Source of the DNA: Glutinoglossum americanum
Taxonomy: Eukaryota; Ascomycota; Geoglossomycetes; Geoglossales; Geoglossaceae
Assembly (NCBI GenBank): GCA_020080175.1
Contig: JAGHQL010000006.1
Span: 213,731-277,730, forward strand
Length of the DNA: 64,000 nucleotides
Direction: 5' to 3'
Shown here: positions 1 through 12,428 of the stretch, piece by piece
Numbering within the stretch: position 1 is the stretch's first letter
How the letters are laid out: the number at the start of each line of letters is the position of its first letter
The notes under the pieces: model-generated
The model's database searches: none
What the model was told of the DNA's origin: nothing
The model's input: only the letters and a program-made list of their open reading frames with translations
Made by a program: the position numbers and the translations under genes

Positions 1-234
1 CCCGCGTAGAACCGAGGCGTTTTCCTCGCCCACGAAAGTGTCGTCGGGGAAGCTGTGGTGGATGGCGCTGATGAGGAGGGCTTGGGAGCCGAAGTCAGCG
101 ATCGTTACGGGGGACTTGTCGGGTTTGGAGAGGTGGCCTTGGTCGAGGGTTTTGAGGACGATTTGGGTTAGGAGGGAGGCGCGATGGACGGCCAAGATGG
201 CTATTTGGTGTTCTGTGGCGTAGGGACGGTCCAT
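1..234 (-). CDS. 3'(2'),5'-bisphosphate nucleotidase, HAL2/MET22 type (N-terminal part)
   Basis: The minus strand is open from an ATG at 234-232 to the window edge, exactly 78 codons. The product begins MDRPYATEHQIAILAVHRAS and contains DKSPVTIADFGSQALL followed by DDTFVGEEN. These match the N-terminal helix, the conserved K-S-P-V-T-x-A-D segment and the metal-binding V-G-E-E/D segment of the HAL2/MET22/CysQ family of lithium-sensitive, Mg-dependent phosphatases. Those enzymes remove the 3' phosphate from PAP and PAPS in sulfate assimilation and salt tolerance. The rest of the gene lies left of the window, so later metal ligands cannot be checked. Start choice: the ATG is followed at once by the family's conserved helix, and no other reading frame is coding-like here. 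Confidence 0.88.
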   Translation of the reverse strand, partial: MDRPYATEHQIAILAVHRASLLTQIVLKTLDQGHLSKPDKSPVTIADFGSQALLISAIHHSFPDDTFVGEENASVLRG

Positions 235-2163
235 TTTGAAGACTCAGTATGGTGACTGGTGGTCTTGGTTTGCGGTTCGAGTCTGTCGGGTGTATAATGG
301 GTTGCCTGTGGTCGTTTGAAGATAGCATTTGGTCAAGAAGGATCCGTAGAGGCCTGGTTAAGAGTTCTGATCGCTTGCTTGCCCCGTAGCATGAGGCTGC
401 CACGTGTCGAGCTGCTAATGCTACATCGGAGGAGATATTCGCCTGGCGTCCCCCATCAATGGCGCTTCTCGTTTAGGCCTCGGCAAGCACAGCCACCGCC
501 GGCTTGCTCTGGCCTCAAACGCAGGCCGATCGCTGGAAGGAAGCTGGAAATCGAGGCTTAAATCGCTATCGCCCTCATATCGGGATACCGGTTATCGGGG
601 TACTGGTTGTAGGGCTGACGGGCTATCTCAACTGGGGTTTTTTAGATAGTTGCTGCATATTTCGCCTTAGCTTTTAGAACGCGTAAAGCAAGCACCACCA
701 ATTCATCTTCCATCCCATTCTCTTATCTAGTGTGGATTGGCTATTTATATTAATTAACCCCCACTACGCTCTCCCCCCGCCTCATTTCAACTCCTTTATT
801 GAAGGTACTTCACCTATCTAGTAGCATGAAAATATAGCAACCAGTTAGCAAACTCTCGGCCTAAAACATCCACTCGGCGGGTTGTTGACCCACAAGGAGT
901 GGTAGAAGGCAACAGCCGACCAGCCACACCCGACTTTTGCGACAGAGTTGACCCCTGTTTCGTGGTTCCTATTTGGTTGTGACTTAACGCGTAGATAGGC
1001 ATATATACAGATGGGAGAGGCCGAGATGGCCGCTTTGGCGAACCCCACCAAAATTGTATGGCAAACAAGACCGCGACCACAATTTTTCATAGGCTTATAC
1101 TATTTTTATCAGTTCTCAGGCACTCTCCAAAACTGCAGGTTCACTAACTATCCTAGTTCCTTATTTGATGGAAATTGTATTCTAGTTACTCGGTCCAAGT
1201 TATGCTGCTCTAAGTCAAAATTTGAATTCTATCGATTTCCTATACTGATTTTGCTAGTAATTTTGCTGGCAAAATATTAGCTTATCTGCATCATCCAATA
1301 TCTTAAATTTTTCTCAAAATTGTATCTACTAATGAAATAAGTCATCTACGTAGCAGCATTTTCTATCTTACAAAAAATTTAAATATTGTTGGCAGGTTTG
1401 ATGGAGCATTCTATTTTTCATAGTTGGTGGACATTCGCCATACAATTTTGGTGGAGTTCGCGAAAGCGTTGTAACCGCTCTACGGTAAGTAACCTTTTTA
1501 CGATTTCTACAGCAAATCACGGCACCTTATCGATATAAGCTAAAAATTTCCATGAAGAACAATCTCCTGGTGCGCTTCCATAGAATAACAAAAATGGCTT
1601 GGAGTTTTTTTCCTTCATTCGTCACCTCTTTTTACGTGGCACTGTGCATCCAACCGGCCACCGGCACGCGTTGGGCGGGTTTCATGTAAAATCTACCGCT
1701 CCATATCCGCATGCTGGAATTGAGAGATGTTTTATTTTACCCACAAAATTTTCCGCCAGCTCAAATTCCAGGTCCCAACGCCAAGTCTAGATCACGTGGG
1801 TTGGGCTCTGTATGACTCTATGTAACGGGTAGATAATCTTGCGTTTATCTGCTTGCACTTCCAGCGCGCGAAAGGTTTGGCGCAACCCTTGGGGTATTCG
1901 CAGCACCTAATGCAAGACATGGAATTACTGGAGCATAGCACGTGTGCTCTGCGGCCGCCGCCGCTAGAGGGATACGCACGATAGTCGACTGCATAGATAG
2001 AGGGGCGGGGCAGCTATGTGTGGTATCTCCTGGGCCTCGGGCACTGCAGGCCAGAGCCCTTAGTTCTCCCAACTGGGGAGTAGGCATCACTATTTCACAG
2101 CATCCCTGTATAGCACATCCCGTCACATTACCGTAATTACACAAACGTCACGAAACGAACACC
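235..2163. other. intergenic stretch
   Basis: No convincing gene was seen on either strand. The first part is the upstream region of the nucleotidase gene. The middle (about 1080-1450) is AT-rich and lies between two 32-bp inverted repeats listed separately. Open frames here are short and show no family resemblance. Confidence 0.6.
1031..1468. mobile_element. MITE-like element with 32-bp terminal inverted repeats
   Basis: Positions 1031-1062 and 1437-1468 are inverted copies of one another, 30 of 32 bases matching; the core is CCACCAAAATTGTATGGC. The 374 bp between them are AT-rich and carry no coding frame. Size, inverted ends and lack of coding capacity fit a non-autonomous DNA transposon. 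I could not find a clear target-site duplication at the outer ends, so the exact borders and superfamily are open. Confidence 0.5.
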
Positions 2164-5100
2164 TTAACCCAGCCTCTCAAGCACCTCCTCAACGTCTCTA
2201 ACCTTCCTCTCCACCCCCCGAACACACACCATCCCATCCTCCAATCTCCTCCGTACCTTTTCCGCCACCCCACCCGCAACTAGCCTCCCCAAATCCGCAA
2301 CTCCCATCCCCGCCCTCGCGGCCCCCAGCCTCTCTTCCGCCTCCCTTAACTCCTCAAACACCCCATCGATAACCACCATCTCCCCTACATCCATCTCATA
2401 ATTTTCGAGCATGCCCGCGGCGCGGACTCGGAGTTTTGTGATCTGGTCCTCGAGGGCTGAGAGCTTGAGGTGGAGCTTGACACCCGAGGTGACGAGGAGG
2501 GAGCGGATTTCAACGGTTTGGTGGAGGGATGTGGGAACGGGCGGTTGGCTCAGGGCGATGAAGTGGCTGACGGCGACTGCTTCGGCGGTTTGTTTCCAGG
2601 AGCGATAGTCTTTGAGGTGGGGGGAATAGCGGCGCCAGAATCGCTGGATGCGTAATGCGGATTCGACGTCGCGGTCTGTATATTTCTCACTTTCGTCGCC
2701 GTCGGTGGTGGTGGCGGCAGTGGGTGCGGGATCGCTCGAGGGTGAGGTACCGGTTGGCTGCTGGCTATACCGGGGGCTCATTAATTGCTCGAGGGGGATG
2801 GCCTTGATGCCCAGTCTTTCTAAGTTAGCAAAGGCGGGCGGATAGCCGCTTGTTTGGCCTCTGTCGGTGCTGAGGGTGGCTATAACAAGGGAGTTCTTGT
2901 TGCGGTATGCCGCAAAGGAGTGAGCCAGTTGTTCGGCAAGCTTCGGGACTGTGGGGTGGACAAGATGGCGGTCCCCTAACAGGCGGAGTTTGAAAATCTA
3001 GTTTTATCACGTTATTAGGCAGAATACGTTTTCTGGCTATTTGGGATTATGGGAATGCGGCTTACATCCTGTACTTTTTGCCGCCCCTCCATGAAGCCGC
3101 GAATATGAGGTTTAATATTGTCGAGATTTACCAGGATGATTGCTAGAAGCTCTGTGTTTCGCCTTAGAAGTATGGTTTGTGGATACGCCCGACCGGCGAA
3201 AACGAAACCGAAGTGGCCATGGTGCGTTGCTTTGGCAAACGTCTTCTCAAGCAGTTGGAGGATATTACAGATTTTCATGAGAAGACGAAGAAGTGATCGC
3301 CGGTACGTGTATATATCGAATTCCGTTAAGTTATCGCGACGCGTGAAGTTTGACACTAGCGGAAGATGAAGGTCGATCCATGATTGTGGAATCAGAAATG
3401 AGTTTCGACATACTAGGGATATCTAGAAACTATTAGTTTAGTCGATAATTAAGTGAAGAGGACTGCGCACCAAGTATGTAGCGATATATTCAAATACAGA
3501 GGTTACAGCGTGGAAGGAGGCTAGCTCTCGCGGATCAGTCCGCTCAAGGTCCTCAAGCATGGTCGCCAAGCTATTATTCTATTCGTTGTGTTAGCACAGG
3601 GGCTTTCCGCGTCATCAAGATATAGAAAACATACAAAACAAAATGCGTCCTGGCGCCACATTTCGCGTTTCACCGCCTCGAGGTGAGATATCACCGTCCC
3701 AGCGTGAATGAGTTGTTGGTCTGGGAGCGTATTACCGTGTAAGTGGGAGCTCAATTTATGGAATAAGGCCCTAGTGAAACGGCGGTCCACATCTACACAA
3801 GCCCAATTAGCTTTCGTGGCGGAATTTAGGGAAGCCTATCCTCACGTAGGGTTTGTGCTAGTTGAATCTGTTCCAGTAAAGAGGATAGGTTCTTCCTTAT
3901 ATCCCATTCCCTACCCAGCCTGTGGAATAGTAAATCTTCAAGACTAGAAGCAACAGTTGCCAATTTGCGGTCCCGGAGTAGACCTGTTTGTGCTTCAATT
4001 ACTGGCTTCGAGTGGTGTCCGAAGGAGGACAGATATGTTAGCGATTCAAGCAGCCGCTCGAGCCAAGTCCGTTCTAAATTAATTAGATGCGGTGTATCTT
4101 TGAGGAGTAGTGCAGATAGATAAGCTTACTACTAGGCCGATATATTCTCTGAAACTCTTCTGCCATTGCTTGGTGGCGGTAAACCGTCATCAGATCCCCG
4201 AACACTGAATTGACTCGCAGCAGATCCTAGAAGCGCGGTCAGGTATCAAAAATTTAGGCTGAAAGGCTTCCTTTTATCTTGTACCTTGATCATGTATTCG
4301 CAATCCGGTGGCGTGATGTTTTTATGCAAAAGAGTGCATCTCCCCACATTGGCTTTTCCACACCCACCTGCTCACAGTTAGTCCCCGCACTTTTATTAGC
4401 TTCCTTGGTGTTCTAAAATCACCTCGAGTCAAAAACCAGGAACACCGCCTTGGCCAATCTCTCTTCCATGTATCTTTTAGCTGCTCATCCAGAATGAGGA
4501 TCGACGAAGAGACGCGGTTGAGGATCCATGACTTTGCCAATTGAAGGCATTCTGCCACGCCAGTGTTCGGGTTCCATTCCTCGCGCGTTCCCCTGAGAGG
4601 GGACCAGGGCATGAGAAAATGAACCGCAGGTAGCGAGCGCGGACGGTAAACTCCACATATTAGAAGCACAGCCGACCATGCGGGGCATTCAGCGTCCTTC
4701 ATGAGAATATCTCTTATCACAGAAATAGCCTCCCTGACAGCTTCAAGGGGCAGGTTCGCTATCGGTAGCGACCTGTTAAAATATCTAGCCGGGTCGACAG
4801 TGACCTAGAAACGTTAGCGCCCGGCCGCATAGGAAGTTATAGGGGCCGTATGCTTACATGAAGACAAAGCGCCCGTTTTATGAGAGCAGTCTCTATATCT
4901 GAAATCTGATTGAGAACCCTGATGTTTTCCCGGTCGTTGGTAGCGTTTCTCGCTATCCCCCAATCCGTTTCTGCCTTTGAAATCTCTAGATTGTACGGGC
5001 TATTAATGACGCCGACCGTTGAGGTGTTATGATTGCCGAAGATTTGACCGGCGCGGACATAGTTGAGAGTATTTATTAGGATAGCTGGGTCGATATCGTC

Positions 5101-8100
5101 AAGCAGCCCCTTGGTGACTGCCACCTCCAATGCGGATTCTACGAACCCTCTGCCGATATCCAAGTGGAAGAGATCTCTATATCTCTTCCTCAATGTGTAG
5201 AAGCCAGCTAGCTCCTCTTTCATGTCGAACTCTTTGAAGAATGCCTCCTGATCATCTTCAGAGCCAAGAAGTCCTATAGCACGACTTCGGAGTCTGGAAG
5301 GGATTCTCCCCTGCTTGAGGAGAAGGTTACAGAGCCGGCTGAAGGTCCTGCTATCTTTGACACTGAGGTGATGACAGTTCCTTTGGTATCCCGAACAGTG
5401 AGCGTGATCGCCTTTGTAATGGCAGGCTCGAGGTAACTTACAGAACAAGATATTCAACTAATTCATCGAAACGGCCGCCTTGGCGTAAAGCGGCAGCAGC
5501 TTCGTTATGCTTGCCGATGAGATCAAAATGATTCGCTGCCTGCCTGAAAAAGCCAGCCTTCAGGAATAGAGGCGCCGATTTCTCGTACTTCCCTGCATCC
5601 GACCACAAAGCTATTTCTGTTAGCGGGTCGGCTAGCTCTCTTTGGGTGGTGACTTACTGGCGGCTTCTTCAAATCTGTTCAAAAGTTCAAGGCCCCCAGC
5701 AGCGCTGCCGATCAACCCAACTTGTTTAAACGCATCTACTGCAGCTTCGATGTTGCTTTCAAAACCTTCATTGTCACCAGTTGCCTTACACCGACGTCCA
5801 TTCTCCTCGAAGATATAGGCGTTTGCGATATGCTGACCCTTGATATCTCCAGCCTTTTTATAACAAAAGAGCGCCTGGTGCAAATTAGAACTTTCCTTAG
5901 GAGGCACGAATAGATATGGATTGCACCCACATCTTCGAAGCTTTTCTGCCGAATGAGCTGCTGACCCTTTAGGGACCATCGCGTGGGGTCGATGGATTCT
6001 CCAGATCGTAAACTTTTCACTTTTTCCGCAGCCTGGTTTACCAAGGTAAGCCTCATAAAGCAAGACCCTAACAATGAGATATCTACATTCACATCACCTG
6101 GGTGGACGACATCTACCAACGGCCCCGGAATGCTCTGTGTAAAGATCCTAGTGGCCTCTAAAACGCCACTGCTTCTTTCACTTTCAATTAAGGAGAGCGT
6201 GATACGGGCTCTTGTAACCGCGACATAGAGATGCTAAATTAGTAGTTTTAGCTTCTCTCTGAGGCTGGGGTGGGTAGGGGAAGGAGGATTTGATTACCTT
6301 GAGCTCAGAGCATAGTACCTATTTTCGTTCGTTAGCCGGTGGACAATATGCGCCACAAGCAGGGTGGGGAGGCTCACGATGTGCTTCCTCGCATCAAAGA
6401 CTGTGCCTCCAGTCAAACCAACGAGAGAGCCCAAGCACCTCAAACTTGACGGGCACGAACTTTCTGTAAAGAAATTATAAAGTAGCACGTCGTCGAATTC
6501 CATGCCCTTGCTCTGGAGTATAGTTAGGACTAATGCGATATCCCCAATCTTGGCCTGTAGATTCTTCTTAGCCTCTTCGTCCCGGACAAGGATGACCTGC
6601 TCTGCGCCGAAGTCTGCAATCCGTTCGTTTAGCTTCACTAAGCCCACCATCTGAGCCGAGAGAATCTGGGCGGTGAAACCGACTGCAAGAGGTTAGTGGG
6701 TCATGGCTCGACGCTGGGTCACTATTGGGAGTCTTGGAGGTATACCAAAGAGCGTAGGTCTCGGTCCGCTGAGTTGGCCAATTTCAGGCTCCAATCTATC
6801 GACCGTATCCGGAAACCCTTTTATAGGATGTTAATATGCTCACCATCAAGATCAAATCGCGAAAAGGTAAGGCTAACCTGTCGACAGCATCTTCATGATC
6901 AAGGAAGCCAGGGACAAAATCCCCTGATGAGAGCGGTAGTTCCTGGAAAGAGTGAATTGTATTGGCTTCGCGAGGCTAGCCTGGTTAGCCGCTTTGCTCG
7001 CGGAGGAAAAGTGGTCGTAAAAGAGGGCTTTTATGTCCGCGAAACGAAAGGTTGAGTCTTTGGAGATTGACTGCGCAGTATCTCCAGCTAAAGGCATGCG
7101 AGTTTAGCTATATTCCTTGAAAGTTTCACAAGTTAGGACCCACCAAGGTGAAAACCACGCGCATCTTTTACGACGCTAAGCAGCAGTTCAATGTCGAGGC
7201 ATCGTTGATCTTGAACCTCTACAAAACCAACACGATATCAGTAATCATAAACGACGACATGTATCAAGTACCTCACCGTCAACATAAACCTCGTCGAATG
7301 CAACGCCAAACCGCTCCCGAAGCCTTTCATCTCCCCGAATTGCCTGTAGAAGATTCACAACGCGATCGATATAATCCACATCCCCAAATCCCCTTTTGAC
7401 TCCCTCATACGCCTCATAGAGGTTGTAAACACTAGTTCGCTCGGATTCTAATGTGAAAAAAGGTGCTTGACGGTAGCCCCTAGACATATACTCCTGGCGG
7501 GATAGCGGTGATAGAGACTCTCGCGAGGACGCTGAGCCTTTGATCACACCCATTATTTCAGCAAAGACCAGTTCTATGGGCAGGCATCGCGTGCCAGGCA
7601 ACTGCCCCCAGTAATCAACCTTGAATGTGTAGAAGTCAACGGTTTGGGGTTTCCGTTGGTATGCACGTGTCATCGTTTGCGGGGATTGTGGGTCGTTGAC
7701 GAGTACCCTTGGGGAAGAAAAATCCTTCCTATTCGCCGTTCTGTTAATCACCGTTAGTGAGCATAGCCCCTCCCCTAAGGCTAAGTGACCTACTTCACCG
7801 TATTCTCCAATATTCGTAGAAACTGATCGAAGGTGCAAATGAGGGGAAAAACATCATCTCTCAAAGTCGAGATAGAATCTACCGCAAGGTCATCTTCAGT
7901 TTCAAGAAGAATATCATCAGGTGGCTGAGATCCATCTAGCTGTAGTGCTCTTGATGTTTGAGTTTCTATCAATCTCTTTGTGTATAGCCGTAGCTTCGCC
8001 GACAGAAAGGCTGACCGCGTAAGAAGAACCTGGGAGCAAGAACAAATTAATTTACCACAAAACAAAGCGTTTCTCAGAGACTATAATGCAGCTGCGGGTT

Positions 8101-10149
8101 TTGGACCACAAACCTGCCGCAATGGCTTCTCCCCGGGTATGGAATTTCTAGCTAAGTATTTGCTCAATAGCTTGTACACAAGACATGTCGTCTTTCCCGT
8201 GCCGCTTCTCCCTAATATCAGACTCGCAGAGCCAAAATGGCGGATAATCCCAACCTCTTCCTCTGAGATATCGAAAGGGAATTCGGCCTCCAAATTGTTT
8301 GACAAGATCGAATTTATTACTGGTTCGGTGAGAGAATAGAATTTGTCTACAGGAATTTCGACGTCAGAAAACACTTGGAGGACGGTGGAAAAGGAGACGA
8401 ACTAGACATTTCGATGACTTCTTTGTCTGTCCTCCTAATATCCATCTGCGCCGCCGGCTCAGTCGTTGTGGCGGCCCCCGAACCCCTCGTAAATTTCGCA
8501 GGGATGTATTTTCCATCCGCATCTGTCAGTGGTCTGAATTTGCATTGCTGTATGAATTCATCGCTGTAGCACCTCTGTAGGACAGCTACCCGGCTGATAG
8601 CCCGGGATACCTAATATCTAGGTTAGATCGCAAAGGAAGAGAGGGGAACAGTTTAATATCGCAATTCCGGGAAAAGTCGTACGAACCTCGTCATCTGTAT
8701 CGACTTTCCAAACTAGATAACCGCCGGCGAGATGTGAGTATCCTCATTTAATTAATGCAAGGTGACATGCTAGGGGCAGATAACGTACCTCTGACTAGCT
8801 GCTGGACACATGAGGTAACCTCATCAAACCCTACTTCGATCTGCCAGAGAATATACAATTTCTTGGATGCCGATGCACGGAGCAAGTGAACCTTGAGTTG
8901 GCTCCGCTGGTGCTGGCTTCCTGCGAGATTGGACAGCCCCCTCCAGTTCCCAGATCCCATATCCCTAAGCTTCGCTTCGGCCAACCCGAAGGCACCTGTT
9001 TCCTTTCGTTAGAAAAAGGGAATATAAGGGTGGTAGAAACCAAGGATGAAAGAATGTGAAGGACTTCAAGGGCTGGGAGGCTAACTCACCATCACCTGAT
9101 GCCCTAAGCCTCCTCAGATCCTTGAGCGCGGTTGCCGACAAGGAAACCTTCCAGACTCCGATCCGCTTCTCGTGGAGGCCGACTCTCGGCTGTTCCATCG
9201 GATGCGGACCTTGTTCTTTCGGAGGTATCTGCGATGCCTCGGAGAGGCGACTTGCGGCATCGTAGCACGGTTTGCAAGGGTAGGTCTCAATCACCGTGAG
9301 TAGTATAGAGAGGGTCTCATCTTTTTCCAGCGATTCGATCAGGGTACGGAGTGCACGTTTAGAGGTCGGCACGGCCTTGCCAAATGCTCTCACTGCATCT
9401 GCGATATTTGGGGGGATATCGAAAACACGCTCAGGCTGCACCCGCGGCCGACGCGCCCTGTTGTTCTTTTTGTCACCCTCTGCCAACTGCCTCATGCCCG
9501 CAAGCAGCGGTAGATCATTCGACCTGGACGCTCGCCCCTCTTGGCCAGATTGTCCCATCACTCCCACCAGTGTCGCCTTCAGCGCGACCAGCGACCTCCA
9601 CCGTGCCGTTTGATCGGCCACCCCATGGTCGCATCTGTCGCATAGTGCAACGATCCTATCGGTCCACTCCTCTAGTGAATGCAGGTCCCTGATCGTTGTG
9701 GCGAAGGTAGAAGACCAGTCTTGAAGACGCAGGCCGCCGGCCTGGTCTGACACTAGCTTTTCGAGGATGCTGGGTGTATCTGCCAACACGGTTGCGAATG
9801 TACTTAGGATAGGAGGAGGGGCGATGCGGAGGGCCGAGACTAAGAGCTTAATCAGTGCGTCGCTATCTAACTCTTTCCACTCTTTCATTATTGGCAAGAT
9901 GAGCTCAAGCCATAATTCTGTCGCCACTCTAACGTCTGCCGGTCTAACAACATCGAGGAATTCGGCGAGGCGGGCGGCACGGGCACTAAAATCGATAAGG
10001 AACTGGTCCTTCCTATCGACATCGCGCATTAAGGTAGAGATCTGCCCGATATCCGAAGAAACGCATTCATAGAGAGTTACCCTTTGGGCACGACCCGAGG
10101 GTTTATTACTGAAGACGAACTGGAGGAAGAGATCCGGCGGCCCGGGCAT
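2164..10149 (-). CDS. large UvrD-like (SF1) helicase, TRANK1-like
   Basis: One multi-exon gene fills almost 8 kb. The N-terminal exon (10149 to about 9080, starting MPGPPDLFLQFVF) is helical with no known motif. Helicase motifs follow in order: Walker A GRSGTGKTT at 8212-8186; Walker B YVDEVQDQ around 7290-7205, its Glu codon split by an intron at 7276-7219; GDTAQSI near 7080 after an intron at 7143-7088; RNYRSHQG near 6940; QSKGMEFDDV near 6510; and YVAVTRARIT near 6225. The last is reached through introns at 6377-6319 and 6297-6234, which restore frame exactly. The tail (about 2970-2164) has an IQ-like RIQRFWRRY helix. The layout matches fungal proteins annotated as UvrD helicase or TPR/ankyrin-containing protein 1. 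No stop or frameshift needs to be assumed. The 5' end is uncertain, as an upstream exon near 10210-10400 is possible, and the exons between 3.0 and 6.0 kb were not all resolved. Confidence 0.82.
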
Positions 10150-12428
10150 CGTTGACTGCTAGGGACAAGTGTATGATCGTTAGGGGTGGAGGTGCGCTGC
10201 GACGTGTTTACCTTGTTGCCGTCGCGTGGGCGATTTGTGTTGTTAGCTTCACCGCACGCGACGCAGAAAGCGGTGACCTTTCTGCTTACCTTTTAGGAGG
10301 AGGCACTTCAACTTTTCGCGGCGCCTCACTTTGCGTCAGCACCGAAGAAAGAGGCTCCAGAACCCTAGAATCTCTGAGCGAGATATCTCCTCAAATTAGG
10401 GATCGCCAACCCCACCGATAACGACAAACACACCAGAGGGGAAATGACTGGTTTCGCCGCTGCGCATTCCCGGCCTCGCTCGGAATAGCCTAATCAAGCA
10501 ATACTCACAAAGAAGACGCCAAACAGCATTCAGCGGTGTGCCAGCGACCGTGTATTAAACAAGTTTCTCAGGATGGAGAGTAGGGAGGTGGGGAAGGCGA
10601 GCGGGGATGCGCATTTTGTGCAACGTGAGATGGGAGACCCAACCACTGGAGGATATTTGCATAGCCGCATAATCAGGTTTCGCGTTTGTCGTGGCTTGTG
10701 GTTAGTGGCTACATAACTCTAGAGCTTTCTGCCCAACCAGAATGTCGAATTCCCATCTCTCATCATGCCGTTTACACTCAAAGGGGCGTGATTCCCAGGG
10801 GGGTTGGGACGAACCAGTGTCAATCTCTCAACTATGCCGGTGTCTCAATCAAGCACAGGCGGCACCTCCCTTGAAGCTATCTCCTATCGCCCAACCCACC
10901 AGGTCATCTACTACACTAGTGCAGCTGCACGATACCTCAATGCCCGCATGAAGCAACAACCCCCGGCACTTCCATACCAGTAAGAAATGGCAAACGAAAG
11001 CTAGAGTCGCTTTGTTGCCTCAGCCGGTGTCCTAAAGGGGCTAGCACCCCCTCCCTCCTAATAGCCGCTCAGGGCCCACCTCTGCCGGGAACCGAGACCC
11101 TTCCGCTCCTCCCGCCCGTTCCTCACCACGACTAGACTAGGCTACCTAGTCAACACTCACTCAGATCTTACCCTGCATCGCGTTGTAATCTAATGCGGCT
11201 ACTGCCCCCTATTACCTCCGTCGGGGTGAAACCCTGGCTATATCCGCTCTAGGACCGGGTTAGAGTAAATTTACAACAGATAGCCAAACCTGACCCGCGA
11301 ATCCCGTTTACGATACATCCAAGAAACCCGGTTAATGGCCCGCACCCTGTCCTTCCGAGAATAGCAGCCCAAGTTATTCAGCCATACCCTTGCTAAATGT
11401 CACCGGATCTAGTTCCTCGCATTCCAGTTACCGGGGAGCACTACAATGACGGCTAAATTCCCAAGCAGATACACCAACAACGTAGGTGTGTTCTGTAGAT
11501 CCGTAGAACGCCCGCAAAGCCATTGAATCGCAAATATTGAAGGGCCTATCTACGACAAACTAAGGGCCACTAGAGGCGTCCAGGAGGTCACGCCAGGAAC
11601 AGCACGCATCCCATATCCACTCACGCCAGATTTGTTCAGCAGCTTCCCACTAACCTTCCCGGGTATCTAGCCGAGAATTTATTCGGCGTCCATAGCGTTC
11701 TCCGCTATCTACATCTACGCGGATCGTAAAAGTATCGAACCAAGCTCCGCTCCAACGCGCGGGCGAGCCGCTACCGGGGCTCGAGATAGTGTAGCTATAT
11801 GCTGGGGTACCGCCCCGGTAAGATTCTAGGTGTTTACCCCTTTCCTATGAGCCAGCCTATGAGCATATAGATCGGGCTTCACCCTCGCCCATCACTCTTC
11901 ATCTCTTCATGCCTCCAATACCGTAATCCTAGCCGGCTAGGCTGGGCAGCTCCTCCCACATGCAGCTAGCCCTTTGTCGTCACGGATACGCTCGGATTCC
12001 CATATACAAGTGCTGAACCGAGACACCTTCCAGCTACAGCCCGCAGGAAGATCCCATCACCAATGCAACAACAGTACAAGCACAGAACTAACCTATAAGT
12101 CTTAGAAAGCGTTTCTAGTTGTTATGTATAAGTGGTTGCATCACTAGGTAGATACCGATACCGATGGTTGATGTCACGTGATGTAGATTACCTGTAGGCA
12201 GGGGTTTTGTGTTCCAAGGGTGCCACGAGGGCCTTGAGATATCCGCCGCATACTCGATTCGATTCGCCATTGTACTGGTGTTGAGACCTCCGTTGTAGCA
12301 GAAATACGAAAATGTCCCCGTTCCCGGTGAGCACCCATCAGAATTAGAAAATGCGAACAATTGATGTTTAGGGGTTTGTGCACATAGTGTGTGTCATGTC
12401 CGTGCTTGCACAATTCCCCTAAATCGGT
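10150..12428. other. intergenic stretch, no gene recognised
   Basis: 10150-10450 is the upstream region of the helicase gene and may hold an untranslated or first exon; GTAAGC and GTAAAC donor-like sites occur there. From about 10980 to 12100 every frame on both strands is closed by frequent stops, although base composition is not AT-rich. This may be old decayed sequence. Nothing nameable was seen. Confidence 0.5.

Noticed and set aside
10980-12100. RIP-degraded repeat, because all frames are closed
   Set aside because: Base composition is not AT-rich and no terminal repeats or transposase pieces were seen.
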